The position numbers and the translations under genes were made by a program. From assembly GCA_033816765.1 (NCBI GenBank), contig CM066293.1, positions 3,720,001 through 3,784,000 on the forward strand: a stretch of DNA of 64,000 nt, given 5' to 3'. Below are positions 9,806-21,167 of the stretch, one piece after another. The DNA is from Nothopassalora personata (taxonomy: Eukaryota; Ascomycota; Dothideomycetes; Mycosphaerellales; Mycosphaerellaceae). Each line of letters begins with the position of its first letter. The first letter of the stretch is position 1. The notes below the pieces were generated by a model, which saw only the letters and a program-made list of their open reading frames with translations, searched no databases and was not told where the DNA came from.

Positions 9806-11551
9806 ATGGATCGCGCAGTCAAGAACCTCATCTCCCACTTGCAAACAGAACATCAAAGCTGCCTCGTCCAACACGGAGGCCGGAAATGCGGTCGTAGGAC
9901 CGGCAAGTCCAACCTGGCCAGATCTCAACATCCAGCCAAAGCCTTGCTTGAGCAGGCGTCGAAACAAATTCCAGACGATGCCGCTCTGTACCAGGCTGTG
10001 GTGGATCTTGCTCAAGCTACAGCCTGTTCGAAGGGACATCGAGGGTTGTTGCTTCATGACCCGGCTGCGTTGGACGAGAGTGTGAGGTTTGTGGCCGGGA
10101 AGCTGCGGTTGAGGTTGCGCTTTGAGGGTAGGTCGTCGTCCCTGTCTGGTTATATTCCCTAGTTCACCGTACTCACATTGCACGCAGCAATCAATGTGGC
10201 ACCGCCTCCTGCTCCATCGCTACGTCCGCCGCCGCCGGTACCCGAAATTTCGAAGTCACCATCCCGAATCATGTGGACACAAGCACGGGTCCAAGCGCTG
10301 CTTCAGGAGTTCGAAAGTATGCCAGAGGAACAGCTGAGCATCCACAACTTGACGATGGCTCTGAAGAATCATCCGCTGTTCAACTTCGAGCTTCCCAAGC
10401 ATGCGCTAAACAATGAGATTTATCGGCTTCGCAAAGCTGGACACACCTCTCGGAGAATGTTGAAGCCGAAGTTCGACAAGCTAGCAGTGGCCCCAGTACC
10501 ATCCTGTCCCGGTGCTGCGACGAGCGGTATGGACACTGGCGCTTCCCCTCCTTCGACCCTGAACTGGAACGATAATCAGATTCTCGATCCTGTCTTAAGA
10601 AGCTCGGCGGGCAATGAAGGCCTCGATGCTGCTTCGAGAAAGATGCAGGAAGCGTTAGTGGCTCATATGCATAGTCTTCGTGACGGTCATGTTGGTGACG
10701 TCCAGCCCGGACCGACCAACTCTTCCGCTTTCCACGACACGACCTGGCCCGGTCCACACGACAAAGATCCAGAGATTCTCGCGAACCCTCTCCCTGCGGT
10801 TGATGAAATGGTCTCTGACGACGCCACCAACGGGTCTGCCACCAACTTCATCGACGCTGAGAGGGGACTTGGGTTGATCGACGTCAATCCGAGCAACACC
10901 ACTGCCGACGCTGGGCAAGGAGAAGTTCGACAAGGAGAAGCTGCCCAAGGAGAAGCTGCCCAAGGAGAAGCTGCCCAAGGAGAAGCTGCCCAAGGAGAAG
11001 CTGGGCTCATGGACACCATCTCAATTTCGGGCATCTCAAGGCTTACCAACCAAATCACCACACAACGGGAGCCTGACCGTATCGATATCGATCGAGCATC
11101 TGACTTCTCAGGTCATGATACCGCGGCCAATTCCCAGCTAGATTCTGTATTGATGGATCCTACTGCCATCCCTGCTGTGCCCAACCCCAACGTCGCCATG
11201 GATGCCCAGCGAGAGACTCAAAGTTCTGGCCTTTCAACATCGAGCATTTCCATCAACAGCCAGCAAGAACCTGATCGCATGGACATCGCCTCCAGTCCTG
11301 GCATTCCAGCGTCCAAGGCCTTGGCCAGCGTGGAGCATAGATCCGGACTTTTGGACAACACTCCAATGTCCAAAGCTTTCGCCGACGCCGTGCAGGAGTT
11401 CGAGTTCCTGGATGCCACATTATTTGACAACCTCCTGGAGAATGCACAGTCGACCTTGGAGCTCGCGGATGCCACCATGTCCAGCAATAGCGAGCAAGGA
11501 CCTGAGCTTGTGGAGCCCAGCTCAAACTCGACCATCTCGGCCCATGCTTAA
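9806..11551 (+). CDS. Cys/His-module protein with acidic repeats, 561 aa
   Basis: Exon 1 is 9806-10127; a 60-nt intron (10128-10187: donor GTAGGT, branch ACTCAC, acceptor CGCAG) joins in phase to exon 2 (10188-11551, TAA). The N-terminus carries C19-x8-C28 with GRKCGRRT, then C74-x3-H78, a probable zinc-binding module also seen in the genes at 22619-23685 and 25210-26607. After a Pro-rich hinge (APPPAPSLRPPPP) comes a helical segment near residues 130-185 (TQARVQALLQEFESMPEEQ, ending in a basic stretch). The remainder is acidic and low-complexity, with six tandem copies of a Gln-Gly-Glu-type pentapeptide and Ser/Asn-rich repeats. No signal or membrane segment is seen; a nuclear role is inferred. 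The same frame stays open after the TAA for 132 more codons. Confidence 0.75.
10916..11005. repeat. 15-bp coding minisatellite, six units
   Basis: Six tandem units of CAAGGAGAAGCTGCC (first and last diverged) encode repeated QGEAA. The middle four are identical, so copy number is likely to vary between strains. Confidence 0.95.
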
Positions 11552-11947
11552 CGAGAGATCGAGCACACGATCAACACAAACTCGTGCAGTGGGAATCAAG
11601 GATCCGAGCATGTGGAGACCATCACCTCAGCCACTTCGACACGTCAAACTGAGATTACGGACACTTTCCCAGGCTTCACCAATTTGGTTGATGCCCAGCA
11701 GGTTCCCGCTCTTGTTAATGCTGCCGTTTCTGCCAACGTAGAGCAGGCCCGTGTCGCCGAGAACACTACGAACACCACCACCATGCAGCCTCGCGCCAAC
11801 AGCGACAGCACATACACACAGGCGATTCACGCCAATGAACCGGATCAACGTATCTGCTGCGTCCTGTGCTGTAAGCCCTTATTCGGCGCCGAAGGTCATG
11901 ATGTCGATTGCGCTTTTGCTGGTATTGCCTTTGGAGATCCAATGTAA
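11552..11947 (+). other. In-frame extension after the stop of the 561-aa gene
   Basis: The frame of the upstream gene continues without a stop from just after TAA (11549-11551) to TAA at 11945-11947. The 131 extra residues have the same Ser/Thr/Asn/Glu style and end in a Cys-rich patch (CCVLCCKPLFGAEGH). Possibilities are: a nonsense change CAA to TAA (a CpA to TpA change), a small 48-nt intron removing the stop (GTGGAG...GCTTAACGAGAG, divisible by three, weak donor), readthrough, or chance. Confidence 0.4.
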
Positions 11948-14078
11948 TATGACCGTTGAATGGAATTTGTAGTGAAACATCTCCGTTCCCGGATGAAGAG
12001 TGGTAGGATTATGGATATCCCGTACGATGTGGCCTAGAGTGCCTTAGGCACAGACATAGGAGGAAGTCCGAAGGAGGAGACTGCGCTGGATAACGACGTT
12101 ACGAGTCTCCCATTCTAGCTGGCTGGCAGTGCGAAGCGATCGAAGTCCGCCAACCATGGGGCAACTAGACTTGCCGGTCTTGTGTATGGTTGTGGTGTCC
12201 CATCCCGGACTTGTTTCGAGACTTGGGACTCTTAGCAGATACATCCACAGACGGCGTAGTCGTTTCGCATGCGCAATTGCAACGGTGCTGATGTTGCGAT
12301 GGGAGGTACATGTGTGTGGAGAACGAGGGTGACTGAAGCAACGTACCGTTGCCTCATTCAGCTCCGGGTGTCACGGGACAGAGCCGATCGGATAGCCCCG
12401 CACGGCGCGTTCCTCCCCGCCGGGTTTCGCCGCGCCCAAGCTTCCAGTCAACTCTCGTCTGGCTCTAATTAACCGCACAAGGCGGCTTCGAGGGTACATT
12501 ATCTCGTAGGCTCATCTTACCGAAGACGTTAAAGAGGTGGGAGCTGGAATTTGCGAGTCACGGGAGAACGCAGAAGATCGACACTGGCCACGAGGCGATG
12601 AGGAGGTCTTCACTGTGGCCGGGAGAGCCAACAGGAAAAGGATGGTCTTCTTGTGAACACACAGGTACTGGTCGTAACAGGTTCGGATTCAAAGCCCATA
12701 CAGATGCGAGGAGACCCTGCCACAAGGGGGCTTGACCTAACGCTGCTGCACTGAGAATGTACAGAAAGTCTTGGAGCTCTCCTTACTTGAAGCTCCGACG
12801 AGTGAACAAGCTAAGCACGGAGCTAGTGCGAACGGAATTTCCTGTACAGCACGACCCTCCAATAAGCCATTGGTAGAATTAGGCTGTCGAAACATACAAC
12901 TGCGCCATCTGCGGACGAAACAGTGTCATGGAGGATACCGCAACATATCTAGTGCCCAAGCCGACTGCTTCACGGTCTCTGCCAAGGACGTATGATTCGA
13001 CTTCGGTTTTGCAGAATTGTCGATTCACGAGGTTGACTTCAGGACATGGCCGATTTGTTCAGCCGGGGTTATAGTAAGGCTTCAAGAGACATTCAAAATC
13101 ACTATCTGTTCACCATCGCCCAACTCGCTCTGGCACATTCAAGAAGTCAACACGCCTTAGCAGAAATGCCATCATCCAGCATAACGAACCGATCATTTGC
13201 TCATCGCGCAGACACCCGCTGCCGAGCTTCTCGTGTGCATCGATACACTTTGAGAATATTCCCAGCTGCCGCTTATACACACCGTGTCCGCAGCCAATAC
13301 AAGCTGCACGACAGTCGCTACACAGGTCTGCCCGGTATTTGAGCCCAAATGTCTCCGAAGCACGTATGCGGTAGACTCAATGTGCGCGGAAGCGTGTCCA
13401 GACAGGCTTTTTCCTTCATCGCCTGCACGCTGGACATTCGAAACGAAGAGATGGCCGCGACTGCGATTCCGATGTACCTCACGGAAAAGCCTTCTTGATA
13501 CTACGCTCTCAAGCTAAGAGCTTACAACAACAGGGTCTTGGTGATCGACCGCATTCTCTGGCTACTTGTTGATCTGCTCGTGTTGTTTTCATCAGCTCCA
13601 GAAGTCAGACGCAAGTACGCTCTGTTGCCGTTATCGTCGCCACATGGCATCCCGAAGCCGAAAATACACGCCTAAAGCATGTCGCGGGCTCAAACTTCTG
13701 CCGAAATAGTGGTCTAGCCGCAAAAGGATCGTGCATAACTCATCGGTATTACAGACGTGTGAGAGTTCTTTACAAGCCTGGACATGGGGCCCTTGCTATA
13801 CACACTGGAAGAATCTTCCGTGAGTCTTCGGCTGAGCAAACTGACCTCAGACGGAGGGAAGTAGTATGGGCAAGAAGAGTAAGAGAGGCAGAGCCCGCTT
13901 GCCATATTTAGGCCGCGTAGGCGGCCTGTGGAGCTTCCAGGTCTGTATTTCCAACAGGTCCCTTCATGCTGTGCCTAGGAAGAGTTACAGGCGTTGAAGA
14001 CCAGATCGCATCCGCTGTTTATCAGATCAGTATAGATAGCGTCTATTAAGAGCGTTACGCGGCTTACTCTCATCGACT

Positions 14079-14222
14079 GAACAGACTTGCCCGCAAAGTA
14101 ACCCAGTGTCGATCGCCTTGTTACTACGCTGTCAGTCCACTGCTTGCTCTTATCCACAGAAACGGACTTGCCCACAAGGTAACCCAGTATCAATGGCCTT
14201 GTTGCTACGATGTCAGTCCACT
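14079..14222. repeat. Diverged tandem repeat, unit about 80 bp
   Basis: Bases 14079-14142 and 14159-14222 share ACTTGCCC(G/A)CAA and GTAACCCAGT, then GTCAGTCCACTG. Most differences are transitions, as expected for an old duplication in a RIP-affected genome. Confidence 0.75.
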
Positions 14223-14888
14223 GGATACTTCCGTGAAAGAAATGCAGCCACGTAGGTCTTCACGATTGAGTCAGGCTCTGACTTCTAGAAGTGACTCAGC
14301 ACACGAACCCTTCTGACCTCGTACTAATTGCGGAAGGAAACGACATTTTCGAGAAGCTGTTATACCGCTACCACTGACAGACAATGTCTGCATTTGCACA
14401 ACTGCCATGTCGACCGGGTCAAGTGGACGAGCACTTTTGGACCCGATCTCTCGCAGCATTGCTCTTTGGTGCACTGTAGACGTGGATCCTAGACCGGCAG
14501 ATGAGAAGCTATTGCAAGCTTTGAGCTCACGCTCACCGAGCAAAAGCATCATCGGTTGAGGATAGCACCGCGGCTGCCAAGTTTCAGTCGCGGCAGAGCG
14601 GTGAAGACAGTGCAAGTAGAGCATTGGTCCACGACATCTACAGCGCCGACATCTACAGCGCCACAGGCAATATGGCGAGTTGCCTTGCGAGTGAGTCCAT
14701 ATGGTTGGGGTTAGCACATAACCCATTGTAAAATCGCAGAAGAACAACAATGATGTAGATGACTTTGAAGTCTTCTTATCTGCTGTAAGCGCGAGCTGCG
14801 ACCATAGTCTCTGGTGTTGATGCAGCTCGTCCTATGGGTAGAGGAAGACAACGACCCCTCGAGCCTGAGTCTTGGACCGGGAGTGCCT

Positions 14889-15203
14889 CTAAATGCCAAG
14901 TAGTCTCACCATATTGGGAAGAAGTATGCAATGTTGTCTTACACGATCGACTGCATAGGTGTTGCTATTGTCATCATCTGGAAAGATCCCGTGGGCGAGA
15001 GCATTTTCTGTATCATATGGAAAGATTTCATGGATGAGAGCGTCTTCTGCGTCGCCATCATTCGTATTAGATTTCCGAACATAGGTTCGAGAAAGCCTCA
15101 GCCTGTTTGAAGCCAGTAGTGTCCATACTGACCTCTTCAGCGGTATTGCTTGGAAGTTTGCTTCACTCTGTACTTCACGCCGGTCCTGAATGCCGCGCCG
15201 CAT
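14889..15203 (-). CDS. Doubtful ORF, 104 aa, with 13-residue repeat
   Basis: The minus-strand frame starts with ATG and contains two tandem 13-residue blocks (ALIHEIFPYDTEN and ALAHGIFPDDDNS) encoded by a 39-bp tandem duplication near 14983-15060. No domain is recognised and there is no expression evidence. The duplication inside the frame is the only notable feature. Confidence 0.2.
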   Translation of the reverse strand: MRRGIQDRREVQSEANFQAIPLKRSVWTLLASNRLRLSRTYVRKSNTNDGDAEDALIHEIFPYDTENALAHGIFPDDDNSNTYAVDRVRQHCILLPNMVRLLGI

Positions 15204-15591
15204 CTTGATTTGGTGTCTCGGTGTCTCACGTCATGCCTGAGGTTTAGGTGTCTCTCTAAGCGGGTAGGTTGACGTCTGCCTGTCCCGTGCTCGTCGATGT
15301 TGGAGTAAGGTCTTGGAGCGATACGGCTGAAGCATTATGCGGTGACATGCTTTCTGGCTATGTGCGCTCAAATCGTCGTGCCTATAGCTGGACCCTTTGG
15401 TTGCCATAACGGTGCTTCAATTGTCTGCATGCTTGTCACCGGCTGTGCCTTCGTCATCGCCTGTCGACTTGCCACTTGGCCCAAGCTCTGAGGTATGCAC
15501 CTTTCGACGGTGTCAAAGTTGCAGCGGAGCTTCCAGCAGCAACCTTTCGTCGATGAATATACATAGATCGCCAAGACTGCACAAATGAGTC

Positions 15592-16539
15592 CTACGCCAC
15601 GACGTAGAGAGCACGAAAGCGGAGAAGTGACGGAGAAGAATAGAACAAGGAGAATTGAAGGTGCAAAATAGGGATAGCAGGTGGAGGATGGAGGTGCAGA
15701 ATCCAGGTGGAGGATGGAGAGCAAGAATGGAGGTCAGAGAATACAGGTGAGAGAATGTAGTTGAGAGGACGGAGGTAAGAGGATGGGTTGGGACCTCTGA
15801 AAAATGTGAGACTTCTAAAGGATGTCAGTGAATGGAGGGTGGACGCTGAACCGGCCCTAGAGCTGTAGAGTTGATGTCGAAGACTGCAGCTACGCGGAAA
15901 GAATGCCGAAGAAGAAGAAGCTGAGCGTCGCGGCCAGTCGTTCAGAACCCATCCGGCGTGTTGTTTTGTGGAACGATTGTGTCCACACGCTTGCCTGACT
16001 CGCATTTGCGGTGTCGCGAGAAGCTTGACATCAATCCGATCGAGGCTGAACAGCAGGACCATACGCATGAGTGACTTTCCACTGAAGGCATCGCGAGGCT
16101 TTGGGCATGATAAGTGAGGGCGGGGCCGCAGATACTTGGTCTGTATAATACGCATGGGCTTTCTGTTGGTACGAAACGTCCAGCATGAGCCTTGATGCGT
16201 AAGACCTGCGGCATCCAGCTGGGAGGCAGATGCTATGCCAACTGAAGGCAATCCTGTGATGTCGCCGTTGACGAAGCTCAGGCCAGTGCTTTGGAGAGAG
16301 GTGATCGAGATGTCCAACTTTACGCATCCATTAGCTGCAATTCCTAGTGCATGCGCTGTGGGAGTAGCGCAAGATCTTGCTGTCGAACGAGCCGATGGTG
16401 TACTGATCAATGAGGCTGCCTGGTCTCCGCGATTCGCCGTATCTTCGTTCTGGAACTGATACAAGACTCGTGCGAATACACGTCGATGACGCCACCTGTT
16501 CATTAGTTTGCGACGGATGCCATTGCCGCCTCTGACCAT
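15592..16539 (-). CDS. Long ORF, 315 aa, unknown
   Basis: This is the longest open frame in the desert. Its middle (TSLQSTGLSFVNGDITGLPS) reads like protein, whereas the C-terminal 80 residues translate a purine-rich minisatellite and are low in complexity. I see no domain, intron signals or signal peptide. A frame this long is unlikely by chance, so it may be a relic gene. The real C-terminus could be upstream of the minisatellite through splicing. Confidence 0.3.
   Translation of the reverse strand: MVRGGNGIRRKLMNRWRHRRVFARVLYQFQNEDTANRGDQAASLISTPSARSTARSCATPTAHALGIAANGCVKLDISITSLQSTGLSFVNGDITGLPSVGIASASQLDAAGLTHQGSCWTFRTNRKPMRIIQTKYLRPRPHLSCPKPRDAFSGKSLMRMVLLFSLDRIDVKLLATPQMRVRQACGHNRSTKQHAGWVLNDWPRRSASSSSAFFPRSCSLRHQLYSSRAGSASTLHSLTSFRSLTFFRGPNPSSYLRPLNYILSPVFSDLHSCSPSSTWILHLHPPPAIPILHLQFSLFYSSPSLLRFRALYVVA
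15660..15790. repeat. Purine-rich minisatellite
   Basis: The plus strand has repeated AGGTGGAGGATGGAG and GGTGAGAGAATG-like units with almost no pyrimidine runs. It could form triplex or G-rich structures. Confidence 0.6.
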
Positions 16540-17248
16540 GTCCCGCCTCGACGGACAAGCGTCTTGAGACTTTCAAGACTTTATGTGCAAGGACGTCCGG
16601 AGGAGAAGTGGTACAGGACACTTCTTGCACTCGAACATTGGAGGCACTCCAAGTTTCGAGGTGCAGGAATGTCCGAGGTGGAAGTGGGACAGGGCGGCCT
16701 GAATTAGGTGAAGTGAGAAGTTGGCCACAGGCCTGGTGAATACCTTCCCGACGCAAAGCGTGACTGGCGTCACACTTCAGGGAAAGTGTCTGCCCACACG
16801 CATATCTGGATCAGGAAAGGATCTTGACAAGTCAGCTGATCTTTGTCCATGAAGTGCAATGCAGTCGTTGTTCACCAAGAAGTGGTGAGAATGAGATGTG
16901 AATAAGGTGCAGATAGCGCTTGTGGTCGTGTGCGAGTCGCGCGTGGGTGATTGAGGCCACCTACCTCAAGTGCCAAGCTCGATCTCACATCGAATCCCAA
17001 TCAATTCTAATCAACACGCAAGGGCACCGGACTTTTTGGAAAATACCTCCTCACCATCCCCAAATATCTAAACGGTTGTACGCAGTGCGAATGTTGTTGT
17101 AAGCAGTTTGAAGCCCGCCAAGTTTGAAACTCAGCCGACGACTTTTAGCTTCAGCCGAAAGCGAAGGTCCAGAGATCAGACTTTAGAAGATTTGGCGACA
17201 CATAATACAATGCCCGTACGAATCAAGAACTCGGTGAATCCTTTTAAG

Positions 17249-17367
17249 CATAGAATCAATCCACGCGTTGTACCGTCGTTGGTGTTCAAAGCAAGCAGCA
17301 GCAACGCGCAAGAGGAAGCTAAGCCGAGGGCGGAGCTGGGCCCGCTCTACTGTTCGAGGCGTGGGCG
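17249..17367 (+). repeat. Dispersed repeat, copy A
   Basis: It shares ATC-AATCCACGCGTT, GTTCAAAGCAAGCAGCAGC, GCTGGGCCCG and GAGGCGTG in order with the complement of 30515-30610. Part of it (AAGCTAAG-GGGCGGAGCT) also matches 30731-30787. It is probably a fragment of a mobile element whose ends I cannot define. Confidence 0.7.
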
Positions 17368-18206
17368 AGTCCGGCGCGGGCCATTCCCGCGTCCCGAACC
17401 TTCCTGGAAGTCTGTCAGCACCGCGCTCGGCCAGGACGGATACCCTTTCTATTCCGCCACGAACCTTCTCGTTTTGACGATTCACGCGTAGCGCGTGATC
17501 GATTGCTTGTGCATCGATCGATATTGAGAGGTATGGCGACATCGATAATGAACTCCCATGATCGTTGACAAGACCACTAGCCACGACAATGCCACCATAG
17601 ACTTTGAAGGATACCTCCTCTGCACATCTGGACAGCATCTGTTGTCCAAGATACCTCAGCCAAAACCGGGCTCAGAACAACGACAGCTGATCTGACGGCC
17701 GGCAGTGCCAAGCGTCATGGCCATAGCGGCTTTGAACAACGAGCACAGCACCTGTGTACGTCCCTAGTGCATACGACTTTCTAAAACCTTCCGGAGATGA
17801 ATCGATAGTCTCTGCGCAAGGACCATTCGTACGGCATCACCACTACGCCCAGCTACTACGGTCCTTTCGATAGGTTCATCGTGGAGAGCTTCTGCCAGCG
17901 CCTCAGCCCCTGCGCTGCCACCGCTTCAGCAGGCACGGCTGTCTGGTTGAAAGCTGCGAAGACTTACGGCTCGTCCCCGAGCACACGAACGATGGACTAG
18001 GCCATACAGTCTCCGCACTCAGCATCCTTGAAAAGTGCAGTGAGATACTTGTGCGCTCTCAATCACTGCGCCAATCCGGACGCAGGATGTGTTCAGCGCT
18101 TTACTGTTCGGGTGCTATTTTCAGCTCGGCCAGGGTATCATCATGATTGGCATAGGGGATTAGAATCCGCTCCTTTGACGGACACTAAGGGCGTTCCTTC
18201 GTTCTT

Positions 18207-18653
18207 GTGTACCAGTCAACTCCGCTCGACCATCTGACGCTCGTAATAATCGACGCTTATGAGCTTGTACGTGGGTGTCAACAAAATCACGCAGGCCCTG
18301 TCATCGGCAGTATCCGAGCAGGTAAATACAATCAAGCCTTGCGAAGAGTGCGTTTATACATGCCCTACATGCTCCAACAGATCAATGTAGACAACAGTAC
18401 CACGAGCCACAACAGTTCCCCTCGGTCATCGTCACTTTCATCCTCATTCAAACGGCTGGCAGAATGGGTTATCCTCCACTCATTCACAATCCATGGCCCT
18501 GTATTCCGGGTGAACGACTTGCAGTATTCGCCACTTTCACGACAAGCCATGGCCGCAATAGTCAGCAAGCGGCCCGCACAAGTCACCGTCATCGAAGGGC
18601 GGCGGCCATCGGAAATCCTACCAGACCATGATGGGCCGGCACGCAAGGCCTGA
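18207..18653 (+). CDS. Doubtful ORF, 148 aa
   Basis: The frame encodes a Ser-rich middle and a plausible C-terminal segment (LSRQAMAAIVSKRPAQVTVI) but has no recognised domain, intron or conserved neighbour. It could be chance. Confidence 0.2.
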   Translation: MYQSTPLDHLTLVIIDAYELVRGCQQNHAGPVIGSIRAGKYNQALRRVRLYMPYMLQQINVDNSTTSHNSSPRSSSLSSSFKRLAEWVILHSFTIHGPVFRVNDLQYSPLSRQAMAAIVSKRPAQVTVIEGRRPSEILPDHDGPARKA

Positions 18654-20603
18654 CAGCTCTGTCGACACCGGCAGATGGGCCACCGAAGGGCCTGTAGCCC
18701 CTCTCTCCCTACATTAGCGAGGCTCCCGGGTGTTCTGAACGCTGAATCAAGTACACTTCTACCCTCCGTGTGCGAAACTGTGGCCTATGAGCCAACATAC
18801 TGGCCAGTCCCGCCAACACCGCCGATACGAGAGAAGAAGAGTTCCCTTCAAGATTCCCGCCGAACAATGGGAGATCAGCATGGTCTAGCCGCGACTATCG
18901 CAAGATTGGCAGACAATCGCCCACCTCATTTTGGACCAGGCCTATTTAGAAGCCAATGTTGCCGCTACAGCCAACCTTCCACGAAAAAAGCTCAAACCCC
19001 TTCACGTTGTTGTATCGACACACAATCAATGAAAATAGTTGTTTGACTGCAATACTAAGGTTCGGCTGCAAAAGCAATACAATTTACTTGGAAAGACAGC
19101 AAGCGCCCACTTGAAAGCGATCCATGCCGTCAGCATAATGGTAGACGGAGTTTCTCTTTGTCAGCAATAATATCTGCGGTGATTCGTCCGCTTCTGGCAT
19201 TTTGCTACTCTGCTGGTAAAGACACGCGGGATGCGCCTGCTTTAGCAAGACTTACCTGCTACCATAGAGCGCATATGGGCACTACGGTTTTGGGGCAAAC
19301 GAGCAGGTCTAAGTTAGCTTGCGGTTCGAATGCCGTGATAGATGGCGAGCCTGGAGAGTTTAGTGACGCTCGGTAGAGACACTAAGACGAAACGAGGCTA
19401 AACCGACTCTTATCAGTGCAGCTGTCTTTCAAATACCACATCTTATTGATTATATGCCAACAGTTGCAATCTTGCTCTACGATGACGTAGCTGGAGGGCC
19501 CGCAGCAGTATCGAAGGATATAATAGCGGCAAGGCGGACGAAGACAAAGAGCTTTTTCCTAACCAAGAAACCACCAAACCTTAGGCTTGCATCCGATTGA
19601 AGCAAACAATTCAAAAAGGTTCCAGGCCTCCTTCTCGCCTGGATGCGAAGGTATTGAGTTGCGCAACTTCAGAGGACGGAGTGGAAAAGTGGCATTAGCC
19701 GAACCGTAGCGGCCGGGTCCAACAGATACGCTCCACCTACAATCATTACCCACGACGACCTTTGGAACCATCAGTCTCACCAGCGAAAGCTCCGAGACAG
19801 ATTGCAGTACGGTCAAAGGCATCCCGCGATATTAAGTGTAGCGGCAATCACACCTGGCGCCTATCGGCTGGGTTTGACTAACGCAGAATGCATGGCTATG
19901 CTGCGACCTTATCTTATTACGAGCAGACATACCCAATCGAGGCAAAGCAGTACGACTGAAAGAGCCCAACACGCAGCTCCTTTGCCGGGAATGCAGTAAA
20001 CCAGCAATGCCTCATGGAGTCATCGAGAGGGAATCAAGGTAAGCGACGCCGTAGAGTGGACTGTTCTTCGCGAGCGGGTTCAACAATTTCCCCGAGAAAT
20101 GATCCCAGTATGCCTTACTACCTACCGCGAGGTGCGGAACCAATGTCTTAAGAAGTTCGTTTGAATTCCTTTCAATGGACAAGGCTTGCATTACTGATAA
20201 GGTAAAAACCACCAGCACAGGCTACGCCAAACTTTGCATTGATTGAGCCCAAGATGACATGCCAGTCATGGAGGCTCTGCTTTTGGAAGGCATCCTTGAT
20301 CGGTTCGAATCTGACAAGACGTATTATTGAGCCCTCAGTCGTCATACGAGTCTTGCAATCCCGGAGGACTATCAACACATGGCATCGACGCTCCTTCTGC
20401 AGCAGAGGTGATGATATTTTGAACATGCTATATGGTTTTGAGCATCACCTGTCTTCAGCGGTCTTGCAGTGGCATTTCGAACTCGAAAGCAGATCGAAGC
20501 GACGGACTCTTAAGAACATCCGGCAGTGTTGCTTGATGCACTATCGAATGAATCACAGTGCAATGCTCGAGAACGGCCAGTCGTATTGCGATTCCTCAAC
20601 TAC

Positions 20604-20669
20604 AAGGTGGAGGATAGACGGCTATTCTCGAGATGCAAGGTGGAGGACAGACGGCTATCCCCGACTTGC
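20604..20669. repeat. 33-bp tandem duplication
   Basis: Two units beginning AAGGTGGAGGA(T/C)AGACGGCT, differing by transitions. Confidence 0.85.
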
Positions 20670-20871
20670 TCGACTTGTAAGATAGGGCGACCTACACTCG
20701 GAGTCGTAGCACCCTGGGTGGGTTGACTGCGTAAGTGATCGATGGGAGGTTGTGAAATCGCATTTTCACAACAGCTCGTTAGGGTAGGCGTTGCCAGGTC
20801 GTCCCGACGTATCTCCCCCGGATCACACCACACCTGTCCCCAATCCCTTCCTCCATTGTACACCTAACTCT

Positions 20872-21167
20872 CTGCATCCACGCGGCATCATCTTTTACTA
20901 TGGCAGCAACATCTTCGAACCATCCCCGACGCGGCCGTACAGTGCTCCGACCCGCATCCCATCACTGGCGGTCGACAGTAGGGGTGGTATGGAGCACAGT
21001 TCGAGTAAGGCCCTGATTCTGCATCAAGGCGGCATCATCCTGCACTGTTAGCGCGATATCTTCGGTCCACCGTCGATAGGGCGCAAAGTTCTCCGACTTC
21101 CACCCCATCACGGGCCGTCGAGGTCTGGAACCCAAACTCTCTTGGTCAATATACAGCTTTACTACGA
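20872..21167. repeat. Diverged tandem repeat, unit about 148 bp
   Basis: Copies start at 20872 and 21020. Both contain CTGCATC-(A/C)-GGCGGCATCATC, ATCTTCG, GTNCTCCGAC and CCCATCAC(G/T)GG in the same order and spacing. Confidence 0.6.

Noticed and set aside
13975..14193. RRSTLGYFAGKS resembling a copia RNase H block
   Set aside because: The match is a few residues inside a tandem repeat and no other copia motif is nearby.
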